The position numbers were made by a program, and so were the translations under genes. Below, piece by piece: positions 11,635 to 22,790 of a stretch of DNA of 64,000 nt (the stretch's first letter is position 1; each line of letters begins with the position of its first letter). The notes below the pieces were generated by a model. It was not told the DNA's origin, searched no databases, and saw only the letters and a program-made list of their open reading frames with translations. The stretch spans positions 46,681,876-46,745,875 of the forward strand of contig CM067317.1 of assembly GCA_034231615.1 (NCBI GenBank), given 5' to 3'. The stretch is from Meghimatium bilineatum (taxonomy: Eukaryota > Mollusca > Gastropoda > Stylommatophora > Philomycidae).

Positions 11635-12020
11635 TCTGCATACGAAAGGTCATGAAGGTATCACTATTGGCACATCAGACCAACTATTACGCAACAGTTA
11701 AATTCTCAGTAGATAATCTGCCAATATAGTTAGACTTTTTTCCTTTTGTGGAAGCACACAGAACTTCATATGAACACTTGTTTCACATTGTGGTGTAAAA
11801 TTAAGAGAACTCAGCATTTCACATCACGCTGGGGGAACCAGATGAGTTCCAGTCCTGATTATGATCCTAACTGCCATTGTTCACGTGGTGCCTCGGTTAT
11901 GAACAAGAGATGTAGTGAAAAGCAACTTGGCAGGGCATAACAACTCTCGGGGAGAACCCAGAATCAGGCAAACTTGTTAAGCTTGCATAAATGGAGATTT
12001 CCTCCTGGGTGGCGTAAATA
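11635..12020 (+). mobile_element. dispersed repeat family E
   Basis: Blocks TATCACTATTGGCACATCAG, ATTACGCAACAGTTAAA, TCAGTAGATAATCTGCCAAT, GGGGGAACCAGATGAGTTCC and ACCCAGAATCAGGCAAAC appear in the same order at 50460-50930 and in reverse at 41690-42240, with a reverse fragment at 37385-37470. No coding motif was recognised; it is a roughly 400-500 bp interspersed repeat of unknown class. Confidence 0.6.
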
Positions 12021-12225
12021 CATGGTTGTCTGCAACGTCAATCTCAGTGTGAAAATTAGCGGAAATAGGTACAACTTAAAAGTGTTACCAATATTTGAAA
12101 ATAAAGCATGTTAACGAGACACAGTGACAGGCGACGTTTTGACTAAAGCCTTTACTAGGGCGAAATACAACAAACAAAATACAATATATACTATACGTAG
12201 GAAAGCACATATAATTTGCCGCGTA

Positions 12226-12490
12226 AGGGGGCCGCGTAGCATAGTTGTTATCGCACTTGCTTCTGCTCTTGGGTTCATGTGGTTCTTTGTTTATTCCCCA
12301 GTTGAGGCGGAAATGTTTTTCATATCACAACGGCCCGCGGGTCCACCCAGCTTTAAAATAGGTACCGAATTAATCCGGAAAGTAAAGACTGCGAGGGAGA
12401 GGAGATGGCTACCACCATCACATAGCAGATCCACTGAAATATGAATTCGTTAACATCTCACACCCCTACGGCGTTAATAAATGCTATGAG
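12226..12490 (+). mobile_element. tRNA-derived SINE-A, copy 1
   Basis: The start GGCCGCGTAGCATAGTTGTT, then ATCGCACTTGC, resembles a tRNA 5' half with box A (TAGCNNAGTNGTTA). The body contains AAAGTAAAGACTGCGAGGGA and CATCTCACACCCCTACGGCG, ending in TTAATAAATG. Copies 2 and 3 (20031-20236 and 21515-21752, both minus) share all blocks. Confidence 0.75.
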
Positions 12491-12499
12491 TTAAATGTT

Positions 12500-12600
12500 T
12501 TACAATGTATTTACATATGGTGTGACAATGGTGGGAGAAAGAGATTAAAGCGTGGTGAGAAACATATCATAGGAAAGAGAAAACTCAAAGCTGGTAGGGG
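12500..12600. other. flank inside the fold-back
   Basis: Sequence between SINE-A and the right arm; nothing recognised. Confidence 0.3.
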
Positions 12601-12799
12601 TCCAATAAATTAAGGCTTTTATTCGAAACGTCATCTGTCACAGGTACCTCGTTAATAGTATGGGTTTTTAAAAAAACAACACAAATATTGGTAACACTTT
12701 TACCTATTTCGGATCATTTTAACATGCGCCTTGTGCTACCCCAGCCCTCACATGTCCAGTATTGGGTTGTTTCTCAACACCGGAGTTGTATCTCTTGAT

Positions 12800-13450
12800 T
12801 ACCCGCCAATCTCAGTGACCATGACAAGGAACTGAGCTGTAATGGAAACCTCTGACATAACAGGATGCATTGAAAGGTAGCCGAAGCTCATGAGTACGAA
12901 TGTGCATGTTGCAAAAAAATGTAAAAAAAAAAACAACGACACTCCTAGATTTTATCCCTCTAAATAGTAGACTTTTCAAAGAATTGAAGACCGATGAGGG
13001 TTGAGTATGTTAATATGAAATAACGCTCCAGAGAACCCACTCAATTCCATGTAGGAAGTAAGAAACAATAGAAAGTATTTTCTTATTATCCAAACACATT
13101 TTGCCATACAATTTTTTAAAGTTCTATTTATACAAGTTCAACCTTTTGTGTGTGTTGAATTTGCAAAAAAAAGATTGGTATTTTCCCTCCTTTTAATGTC
13201 TCTATCATTTGAAGAGGCGTGTCAAATATTAAGTTGGAGTGGGGGTACGTGAATTCTTGAAATTTTGACAGTGGGAGTTATTTGTCCGTAAATACGGTGT
13301 TAGGTCCCTAATTAAAATTGTTAAACTGCATACCAGCAGATGATGTAATCAACATCACGCGCGCCGCATGTACTTTTCTCAGAAGATCTAGTACCCATTT
13401 CATTAAGCTGAATCGACATAGGATCTGTTGGTGACTTTATAATTTTTCTA
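12800..13450. other. stretch without a recognised gene
   Basis: AT-rich sequence with small A-tracts; no exon or transposon motif that I can support. Confidence 0.4.
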
Positions 13451-13469
13451 GTTGAACTGGGAATTTAAT

Positions 13470-14730
13470 CTTGGATCACCCGACTAGAAGTCAGGTTACC
13501 ACACAGGTTACTGAAGCCTGTCTCAAGAGTGTCTTTGAAACGCTTCTTCTGTTTTTCGGATATGCAGAAGCACGACTGGGGTATATATCAGATGTTTGTA
13601 CAAACGCAGATCTTACTATGCCATTTCCACTTGTGCTGTTAAGCGCCGTAAGGGAAAGTTGGAGTTGTCTGTCTTTGGTGATTTGAGTTGCATTGGCCAT
13701 AATCAGCCCAAGTCTATTGAAGTTTACTTTGATTGACTCCACCCATCTAGTTCTTGGATCGTGCCTTTCCAGTCAGATCTTCTACTGTTGTATGCATTAA
13801 GGGCTGTTTGCGTTGGTTTCATTCTTATGATTTGCTAAATCTTTCATGCGGTCTAAATGACGTGCCCAACGTGTGTGTGTGCCTTCTTTGACACTCCGTG
13901 TATGTTTACAAATTTAGATTTCATCCGTTCCCAACTATCTGGTGTTTTATCCAATTAAGTAAATGTTAAGTATATTACGGAAACAGTTCAGGTGGAAATG
14001 TTTGAGTTGCATAGTACGTCTTGCGCATACTGTTCATGTTTCACATGCCTAAAGAAGCGATGGTATTACTGCTGCATGGTAAACTATGAATTTAGTGGTA
14101 GCTGTTGCTCCCCTTCTGTATCATACATGTTTCTGCAGTATTCCATATACGATACTACATTTAGCTATTCGATTGTTTATCTCGACCATCAAGAAAACAC
14201 ACACCATGATGGTACAAGTGGATCTGTGATGCCTTCTACAAATTGTGAAAGACTCTTTGTGACTCAGATTGATTATGTTATTCAAAGTGAGGATTATGCC
14301 ATAGTCGTTGTATACATTTTTAATAGCACAACAGCAAAGCTATCGTACGGAAAGACGGAGTAGGTGCCTACTACTACATCAACGTCCATGTTTATAACTT
14401 GGGGGAGAGTGCTTCCTAGATGTGTGGACTGTTTTGAAACTCTTACAATTTGATTTTGAGATGGACATTTGAATATGGATTGTTTGGTGGATGTTGAAAC
14501 ATAATCTCTGTTTTCTTTTTGTTGATGGTGAAGCCGAAGTTGATTGGCGTCAGTAAAATGATTCATTGTGACCTGCGTATTTTCTGCAGATTCATTATAC
14601 GGCAGGCAGTCATTCGCGTAGAGAGGTTCATTGACTGTCCTGCCTTGCACCGTAGATTTTATTATCAAACGCCAAAGATTAAACAGTATGTAGACCTATC
14701 TGCTATATATTTTTTCAGACCAATTTCATC
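13470..14730 (-). mobile_element. non-LTR RT fragment with C-terminal linker region
   Basis: Minus-strand pieces read, in order, KSTVQGRTVNEPLYANDCLP and NQLRLHHQQKENRDYVST (14668-14294; ANDC lies at the position of the catalytic YADD box), then HLGSTLPQVINMDVD. Nearer 13742-13491 comes SIKVNFNRLGLIMANATQIT, corresponding to the conserved DL..L......A..R..W block of this LINE group. Frames are broken, and the catalytic YADD has become ANDC. Confidence 0.75.
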
Positions 14731-14965
14731 ATTTTAATCAATATACGCCTGTCAGGAAGACAGAAAACATCAAGCGGAATATATTTGGAGTAAAATAATA
14801 TTTCTGATTGGCCCCATTTCTAACTGACATGGCCTGTAATGACACTCCATCACTAATAAAAGAGGTCGTCATGTCGAGGATGTCATCATGAAACTATCAC
14901 ACAACTTTGAAGATTATGTGGGTGGGAAGGTAACCACAATTAGGTATTCCCCTTACACTACCCTC

Positions 14966-14968
<3 letters not shown>

Positions 14969-15056
<88 letters not shown>
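14969..15056. repeat. (TA)n microsatellite, ~86 bp
   Basis: A pure TA run. It directly abuts the left terminal repeat of the 15057-15544 element. Confidence 0.95.
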
Positions 15057-15059
<3 letters not shown>

Positions 15060-15544
15060 CTTTCCTTGAACGCGTGCCTACCAGCACCCACAACGCTCAT
15101 AGTTTTTATATAATTTTCTGATCGTATTTTTTTAGTAGTGTGTGACGTTACTCTGCCAGTTTATTTTCTATTACTGAAATGGCTGTCGTATCGATACTTC
15201 GATATGCAAGCTACACCCCGAAAGCCCCCTGTCTCTCTTGTATGACCCTAGGGGTGGGAGTCTCCCAGTGCGCAGCAAGCAGACCGATGTATCCCCCAGC
15301 ATTTCCTAACGTCCACGTTCATTCTTTCTCCTCCGATGCGTATTCGTGACATAATTTAATATTCGCTGAATAACACTTTTTTTGTTATTTGACAACAAGG
15401 TCTGTTAGTAACATAATTTCATTGAAGCCACAACAATTGTACGTACTATAGCGAACTTGGCATGAACTTGTGTATAATATGTAACTTCGTTGACATTCCG
15501 TAAACAAACCAAATATGTTGTAGGCACGCGTTGAAGGAAAGGAC
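15057..15544. mobile_element. 488-bp TIR element, copy 1
   Basis: The left end reads GTCCTTTCCTTGAACGCGTG. The right end, complemented, reads GTCCTTTCCTTCAACGCGTG, about 24 bp with one mismatch. The interior shares CTCATAGTTTTTATATAATT and AAATGGCTGTCG-type blocks with the 42637-43139 element, whose ends have a different sequence. It has no transposase and so is non-autonomous. Confidence 0.75.
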
Positions 15545-15889
15545 CATATATATTTACACGCGTGTTTAATGTGACCCTGATTCAATGTTGGGGCATCACG
15601 CCTTGAAAGATAGACACTGGTAAAGTGTCGGTGTCTCTCTTGCTTGGAGATTGGGCACTGAACCCATGTCAAATGTGAACTCTCCCTGGTTTTGAAAAGA
15701 CAGAATTGATGCATATGAGAAATGGACATAAGAAAACAAAATATGAAAAATTTAATTGATAAATACTAAAACAATGAATTGTTGGAAAAAGGTCACGTTT
15801 CTGCAGTATTCCAAATACGATACTATATATATCTATTTGATTGTTTATCTCGACGATCAAGAAATCGCACAACATGATGGTACTAGTGG

Positions 15890-16200
15890 ACCTGTGATTC
15901 CTTCTACAAATTGTGGAAACTGCAATTGAAAATTAAAAAAACAACTAAATAACGAATTACAAATCAAATACAATATTTTGGTCATATTGAAAGGCATCAC
16001 ACCTTGTTGAAGACTTTACTTGAAGGGAGAGTTGAGGGGGTGGCGAGAAAGAGGTAGGCAGCGATACTAATGGGAGGGATTATCACGAGAATGACTAGGT
16101 TACAGTCCAGTAGAGTGTACCACAGTGACAGGAGATAGAGAATGGTGGTGGTTTGCTGCAATGAAACTTCGATGCAAAGACGGCACTTGCTGATGATGAA
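15890..16200 (+). mobile_element. non-LTR 3' end (NL-3 type)
   Basis: Plus-strand frames read QLNNELQIKYNILVILKGIT, then LRGWREKEVG, ending CRDGTC-like and a TGATGATGA tail. It corresponds to 5930-6190. Confidence 0.65.
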
Positions 16201-16519
16201 TTCGTTAAAAACGTTGACTTATCGTTGAGCTAGAATTTTATGTATGACGTCTAACAGTTTGCAGCTAAGGAGTTGTCCATTATTTTGCATCCACATTTTT
16301 TGACCACCTCCGCCCTTGTCCACAACTTTCAAAAATTCAGGTACCCCCCCCCCCCTTTACACCCGATTGATTATGTAAAAAATTTTACCACACTCTCCTA
16401 AAATAGTTTTAGTAGAAGTACCAACACAATAAATGTTATCACATTTTTAGGAAATAATGTTTCAAATCCATATAATTTAGTTGTTGTATATAAAACACCC
16501 CATTGGAGCGAATTCAAAT

Positions 16520-16830
16520 CGAATGATAAAATCAGAGAAGAGACACATCAAAATTTCATCAAAGATGTTATCAGAAAACTCCGTTGGTCCTACATCGGGC
16601 ATGTCCTACGCGCAGACACCAACAGAATACACCACCAATTTCTTGAATTGATACCTAAAAAAGAGCCAGGGGTAGACCAAAAGAAACAGAAGAACAATAA
16701 TTAGAGAAAGTAAAACAATCAATATCCATACTATTCAAGAACTGCACATAATAGCTTTGAACAGACAGAATTGGAGAGATCTAACCTCTGCCCTATGCGC
16801 TAACTTCAGCGAAAAAGGAAAATGAATGAA
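16520..16830 (+). mobile_element. non-LTR 3' end (family NL-4)
   Basis: It reads GPTSGMSYAQTPTEYTTNFL (equivalent to the YIGHVLR region), then a TIQELHIIALNRQNWRDLTS block and ALCANFSEKG, with a GAATGAATGAATG tail. The matching minus-strand copy is at 49620-50018. Confidence 0.7.
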
Positions 16831-16869
16831 TGAATGAAATGAATATAAAACACAATTATTACAGCTGAC

Positions 16870-17075
16870 GTGAACTGAACCAGGTCCGTTCTAGTGGCAC
16901 CACATCCTCAAATAAAGATGTGATCTCGTCAAGACATTCAATCTGTGTACTCAAGGGACTGAGAACGGACCAATAGAAACAAGGACTATTACAACAGCAA
17001 TTAACATCCCGTACAAGTATTGAAGTATTCTCAGGAATATATACGGGCCTGGTTCAATTCCCGTCATCTGTGAGA
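16870..17075. mobile_element. degenerate inverted-repeat element related to 41160-41455
   Basis: The left part has GAACCAGGTCCGTTCTAGTG then GGCACCACATCCTC and AAAGATGTG. The right end has GCCTGGTTCAATTCCCGTC. Both blocks are present in the stronger hairpin at 41189-41450. Confidence 0.45.
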
Positions 17076-17329
17076 ATTATTTTGATTTATCTTCATGCTT
17101 CCTACTTGAAATTATTTATATTAAACACTATTGTTGATGTCAACTTTGTCAAGCCGCCTCCCAAATCCCCAACTACACACCCTTTTGTTAATAATTGTCG
17201 CACTTGCTCCAACCCCCAACCCCATCCCCTAATTGTTGACGCAATTTATAGATAGCCCATAATAACTGATATTTATTATGCGTGTTTATTTATTCATGCA
17301 GCATTCTGTGTAAATTCCACGAGCTGAAG

Positions 17330-17384
17330 ATGCGCTCACTTTATCTGCCCTTGGTATATCTACTCTACCTTTGTACAATTCATG
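17330..17384 (+). CDS. fbln1: fibulin exon 1: start codon and signal peptide
   Basis: ATG at 17330 opens [19 protein letters not shown], a short basic residue followed by a hydrophobic stretch of about 14, a typical signal peptide with likely cleavage near the exon end. The donor GTAAGG begins at 17385. It ends in phase 1, which fits the GT-starting exon 2. A CAG at 17299-17301 could be the acceptor of a 5' UTR exon, so the transcript may begin further upstream. No nearer upstream in-frame ATG extends the hydrophobic segment. It is assigned by position, phase and hydrophobicity, as no family-specific motif is possible here. Confidence 0.7.
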
Positions 17385-17504
17385 GTAAGGTCAACTGTAT
17401 TTTTACCAAAAATTATTATCAATAAATATCCATATTGTATTATTATGTCATCATTATGGTTATTATGATCGTTATTATATTATTATTACTATATTATTAG
17501 GGCC

Positions 17505-17541
<37 letters not shown>

Positions 17542-20500
17542 AGTTAAGTATCTTACAGAGTACGTATGCAGTTGCGTCTGTGGGTCCCACTAGGCAAAAA
17601 CACATGCAAGAGAAAACCTTAGTAGAAGACATGTCGTTATATTGAGGCTCTCTTATGGGAGCTTTGTAGCAATGTCATCTATACAATTATAGACACCATT
17701 GTGAGTAGAAGGCTCCTTCAATAAGTATTATACTAAGCCGAAAGCTGAAGTCTCCTGGGTATGAAAGAAAGCTCCGAAAAACCACCCTACTGCACATAAG
17801 AAGTAAGAGCTAATCGCTCATAATTCCTGAGGCTCTCAATCAATCAATCAATCAATCAATCAATCTTACGAAGTATCTTATATTATTATTATTTCTTATT
17901 ATTATTGTTATTAATGTTGCTGGTGTTGCTGTTGTCATTGCTTGCTGCTGCTGTTGTTCTATTTATCTATCTATACGTTGTGTCCCTTGTTTGCCTTGCG
18001 GCGTCAGGGGTGGAAGAGTTTCTCTGGAGATGGCCTTCTTGTGCGCTGTTTTGTAAGCTTGTTCCTGTGGCTTCTTTGATTTCTGTGATCCATCTTTTAC
18101 ATGGTCTGCCTCTGACTTTATTACCGTTATGTCTATGTGTCATGGCCATTTGTGGCCAATGCTATATGTCGGTAGTCTGGAAGCGTGTGAAAACTACTTG
18201 ATCTGTTATCTTTTGATGTGTTCCAATACTGGTATTGTTTTTGGTTATCTGTCTGATGTTATTGTTTATAATTCTATCTCTTAATGACACTCCGAGTATT
18301 TTTCGTAGACATGTCATTTCTGTTGTCACTATTTTTCTTTTGTCTTGTGCTGTCATTGTCCAGGTTTGGCACTGGTAGCACAGTGATGGAATAATAATAG
18401 TCTTGTATAGTGCAACTTTAGTGTCTATGTTTACATTTTTTTTGTTGAAAATTCGTGTCATCTGTCCTAGGATCTGGTATGTTGTGTTGCATCTATTTTG
18501 TATCTCTTTACTGGTTTTCCCTTAACTCAATATAATGCTTCCTAAGTGAACTCATTTACCTGTTTAAGGTGTTTATCATCGATGGAGATAGTGATATTTC
18601 TTTCTAGTGATATTTCTTTCTTTCTTTGCTATTGCCATTATTTCGGTCTTTTCAATATTGATCTTCATGTGAATTTTTGACATGTTGTGTGGAATCTGTT
18701 CATATGGTCTTGCAATTGTTTTTCTGATGTCGCTATTAGTACTTGGTCGTCTGCAAAGAGTAGTTCGTTCAATTTGTCTTTTATGTTATCTTCTTCGTTG
18801 GTACTTGTTAGTTTATAGATATGGTCGATATATGTTATAAAAAGTAGAGGGGATAGGACACACCTCTGGCGAACTCCTGATTGAATTTGGAACTTATTGG
18901 GACACATCTGCATTTGTTCTTACTGCACATTGGCTATTAGAATAAATGCCCTTGCATATGTTGATTAAATGTTCTGGTACTCTGTATATTGATAGTGTTT
19001 TCCATAGTTGTTGTCTGTCTACTCTGTCGAATGCCTTCTCTTGGTCTACGAATGCGATGTATAATTCTTTGTTGTTTTCTGTGGCTCTTTCTGTTAGTTG
19101 TCTAAGTGTAAAGATAGCATCCATACAGCTTTTGTTCTTACGGAAGCCTTTTTGGGTGCTTTGAAAGTGTGGTTCAATGTATGATCGTAGTCGTTGCTCT
19201 AATATTTTGTTAAAAATTTTTTCCTGTGTGGCTTAGTAAGGATATCCCTCTTTATTTTGTGCAGTCTCTCTTACTGCCTTTTTTTCTTCCATATGGGAAT
19301 GATTGTCGCGTTCCTCCAGTCCTCTGGTGTTTCTTGTTTCTTCCACATTACATTAAAAAGTCTGTGTAACCATTTTCCCCCGCTCTCTGCTGCTAATTTG
19401 ATAAGTTATGTTTGTATGTTATCAGAGGCTGCTGCCTTGTTTATTTGTGTTTTGTTTATTGCATTTTTCTATTTCCGATAGTAGTATATTTGGTTCTAGG
19501 TTCGCTGCTGTAGTGTTTATTGTTGTTTCTTCATCTGCTTCTTTTAGATTTAGTAGTTCCTTGAAATATTGTTGCCATCTTTCCATTATTTGCTTCGGTT
19601 CTTTTAGTGCATTACCGTTTTCCTCATTTATTATTTATGTCGGTTCATATATATCTTCTTTGTTTCTCATGTTCTTGATTTTCTTGTAGAACCTCTTTTG
19701 TGTATTGTTATAATCTGCGTTGAGCATGTCTCCATATTCTTTCCTGTTTTTGCTTTGGTTGATAACTCGTTATTTGCTTCTTACATGTCGCTCTTTTATT
19801 GCAACACCATGCTTCACTCCCATGTACTACATTTTAGCCATAGACATGGCGGGAAAAGTACATCCCATATCAACTTACAACTGGTTTAACTTCGCGATTG
19901 AATTAAAATATCAGCACCGTACATTGCAACATCTCAGTATATCAGCCAATTTAGTGGTAGGCTATAACAATTGTAATATATGTGAATCAATGTAGCAACA
20001 GGTATTTTTTGTTTTTAACCCATAGGCCTATCATTTATTAATGTCGTAAGGGTGTGAGATGCTAGTGACCTCACATTTCAGTGCCTCTGCTATAGGAATA
20101 TAAAGACGGTAGTCATCCTTTCTCCCTCGCAGTCTTTACTTCCCAGGCTAATCCGGTATCCAATTAAGGCTGGGTCGACCCGGGAGACGCACTCAAATGC
20201 GAAGCCAATGCGCTAACCACTGCGCTACGTGCCCCTCCCCCCAACTAGTGTGACTTCATCTAGAAAATTTAGTGGTGTGACTATTGTAATACTGGTGGCG
20301 TGATATAGCAACTGGTTTAGTGGTATGGACTATTGTAATACTGTTGACTTGATATAGCAACTGGTTTATGGTATGACTATTGTATACTGGTGACTTGATA
20401 TAGCAACTGGTTTAGTGGTATGACTATTGTAATACTGGTGACCTTGATATAGCAACTGGTTTAGTGGTATGACTATTGTAATACTGGTGACTTGATATAG

Positions 20501-22694
20501 CAACTGGTTTAGTGGTATGACTATTGTAATACTCATCATCATCATAACATGAACAATTCTTTCCAGAACTCTGTCTGTGCAATTGATGTCCTGTATTCGA
20601 CTCTATCCTTTGCCAATAAGCCGGCCTCCTCCAATGATATCTTCATACAGTCTTTGATATCATCTGTCCATCACCTTCTAGGTCTACCTCGTCTTCTACT
20701 TTCTGGAGTTCTGCCCTCTAATATATGTCTTTCTATGCCATTGTGTCTTTTTATATGCCTGAAATATTTCAGTTTTCTATGTCAAATTGTATTCACCAAC
20801 CGTACTTCCTCTATATTCAGCATATTCAAAACCTCACCATTCCTTATCTTTTCTGTCCAGGAAATTCTTAATATTGTTCCCTAATACTCCAGTTCTAAAG
20901 GCGATATTGTAATACTGGCGACTAAATATAGAAACTAGTTTAGATGATATGAATATTGTTAATACAAGTGCCTTGATATATCAAGTAATTTAATGGTAAA
21001 ATTATTGCAATGCAGGTGATTTGAATGATATCTTCGGCCCATGCTGTCATGAAGGTGTCCAGTGGTCAACTACCAGTTATAGGTGTGATAATTACCCAAC
21101 ATCTATGGACAATATCTCAGACAGTGATCAGGCAGCATGTCTTTCTGTTATTGAGGTATGTTTCGTTGGTAGTTTCATAGTTAATATGTTTTGTTTTATT
21201 GAACAAATGCACTAAAGCTAGATTGGTTTGATTACGTAGCCTTTTTTATGATACCCATTTGTTGCCTGTTTAAAAGGGATACAAAGAATAACAACTCTGT
21301 GTTACCAGCCATGCATGTCGTAAGAGGTGACTAAGAAAGGTTGTGGGTGTAGTTACCTGTCATGTATGTCGTAAGAGGTGACTAAGAAAGTTTGTGGGTG
21401 TAGTTGCCTATCTCATCTCAATGCACAAAAGTGACATATAAGCCATGTTAATATCATATGTATCAGGCATAGGGCACATATATCACAACAAAGCTGTAAA
21501 CTATAATAAAAGTTAACCATTAGCGTGTAGTATGCCGTAGGGGTGTGAGATGTTTGCGATATAATATTCAGTTGCTCTGTTATATGAGGGCGGTAGCCAT
21601 CTCCTCTCCCTCGCAGTCTTTACTTCCCGGATTAATTTGGTTCCCATTTAATGCTGGGTCAACCCTAGAGCCGTTGGGATCTGAAAAACATTTCCGCCGC
21701 AACTAGTGAATGAACCCAGGACCACTCATATGCGAAGCTAGTGCGCTAACAATTCATTCCGTTCTCCAGATTAAATTTTTCTAACAAAAAAAAGTTTGAG
21801 AATGAATGAAGAAGCTGTAAAACTATCATCATCAGGTCCTGTACCGACTGGCGACGACGATCATGGACTTCCACAACTATTTCCAGTATCTTTTATCAAG
21901 ATCGCTGTCGACTCTTTGTCCGACCAATTAGTCAAAATATCCATGATTCTCTGAAGCTTTTTTGTGGTGATCATAGCGCTCTCATGTGTGCATTACAGAA
22001 CTAGGACATCTGCATACAGTGCCACACTAGTTCCACAAAGTATTTCTTCAATTAACCTTTGATAAATGTCAGGAAAGAAGTGGGTGAGAGCCCCCCCCTC
22101 CCCTGAGGCAATCCATGGCGTAGTAGCACTGTCTTACTCTTTTTGCTGTTCACTTGTACTCTGGCTCTTCCATTGTGAAGATATGTTTTTGTCCATCTAT
22201 ACATATTGCCACTTATCTTGTAGTTTCTAATTTTTTGATACAATCATATCTTTTCATACTTTAAGCAAAGGTCTTCTGTAAATTAGTCCATGCTTCATAA
22301 TACTGATGTCTTGGAATCATCCTCGATTTTCTGTGAGAGGTATGTAGTTGATCCTCTGTGGAATATCGTTTTCTGAAGCCAGCCGCCCTATGAGGTGCAA
22401 TATATTTTTCTACTTTCTAGGTGAAATTGTTGTCTTTAGTGATGCGATCCATTGTACATTTAGTTTCAATTGCTGATTTTTCTTTTTTATCGCGGATGCC
22501 ATTTCCCTTATCGCACACCATATGTTGGCACTGGAAAAATATAGCTTCTAAATAGTTGTAATTTTTTTTCTATTTTCCCTTTGAAATATATTTATAATAT
22601 AATCTTAAAAAATATAGTTGATTTGAAAGTTACTTCGTGTAATTTAGTGTAAATTTTTGACAATTCCAGAAATGTAGCATGTGCGACATAAATT

Positions 22695-22790
<96 letters not shown>

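Larger units (their letters stand above)
12050..12730. mobile_element. fold-back element with a SINE between the arms
   Basis: The left arm (12060-12165) reads AAGTGTTACCAATATTTG, then GACAGGCGACGTTTTGAC. The right arm (12610-12710), read on the other strand, gives AAAGTGTTACCAATATTTG, then GACAGATGACGTTTCGA. The arms are about 100 bp. Another copy of one arm lies at 31990-32100. SINE-A copy 12226-12490 lies in the interior. Confidence 0.6.
19935..21012. repeat. minisatellite matching the exon 2 splice acceptor region
   Basis: The 45-50-bp unit TTTAGTGGTATGACTATTGT then AATACTGGTGACTTGATATA is repeated about six times at 20265-20530, with degenerate copies at 19940-20000 and 20900-21012. The final copy at 20990-21030 (GGTAAAATTATTGCAATGCA then GGTGATTTGAATGA) is the exon 2 acceptor junction itself. 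The array is split by SINE-A copy 2 and by an RT fragment. Confidence 0.8.

Noticed and set aside
13992..14363. 123-residue plus ORF with many cysteines
   Set aside because: It is antisense to a recognisable RT fragment; cysteine spacing fits no known module.
14888..15121. ORFs with (IY)n runs here and at 22630-22863
   Set aside because: They are translations of TA microsatellites.
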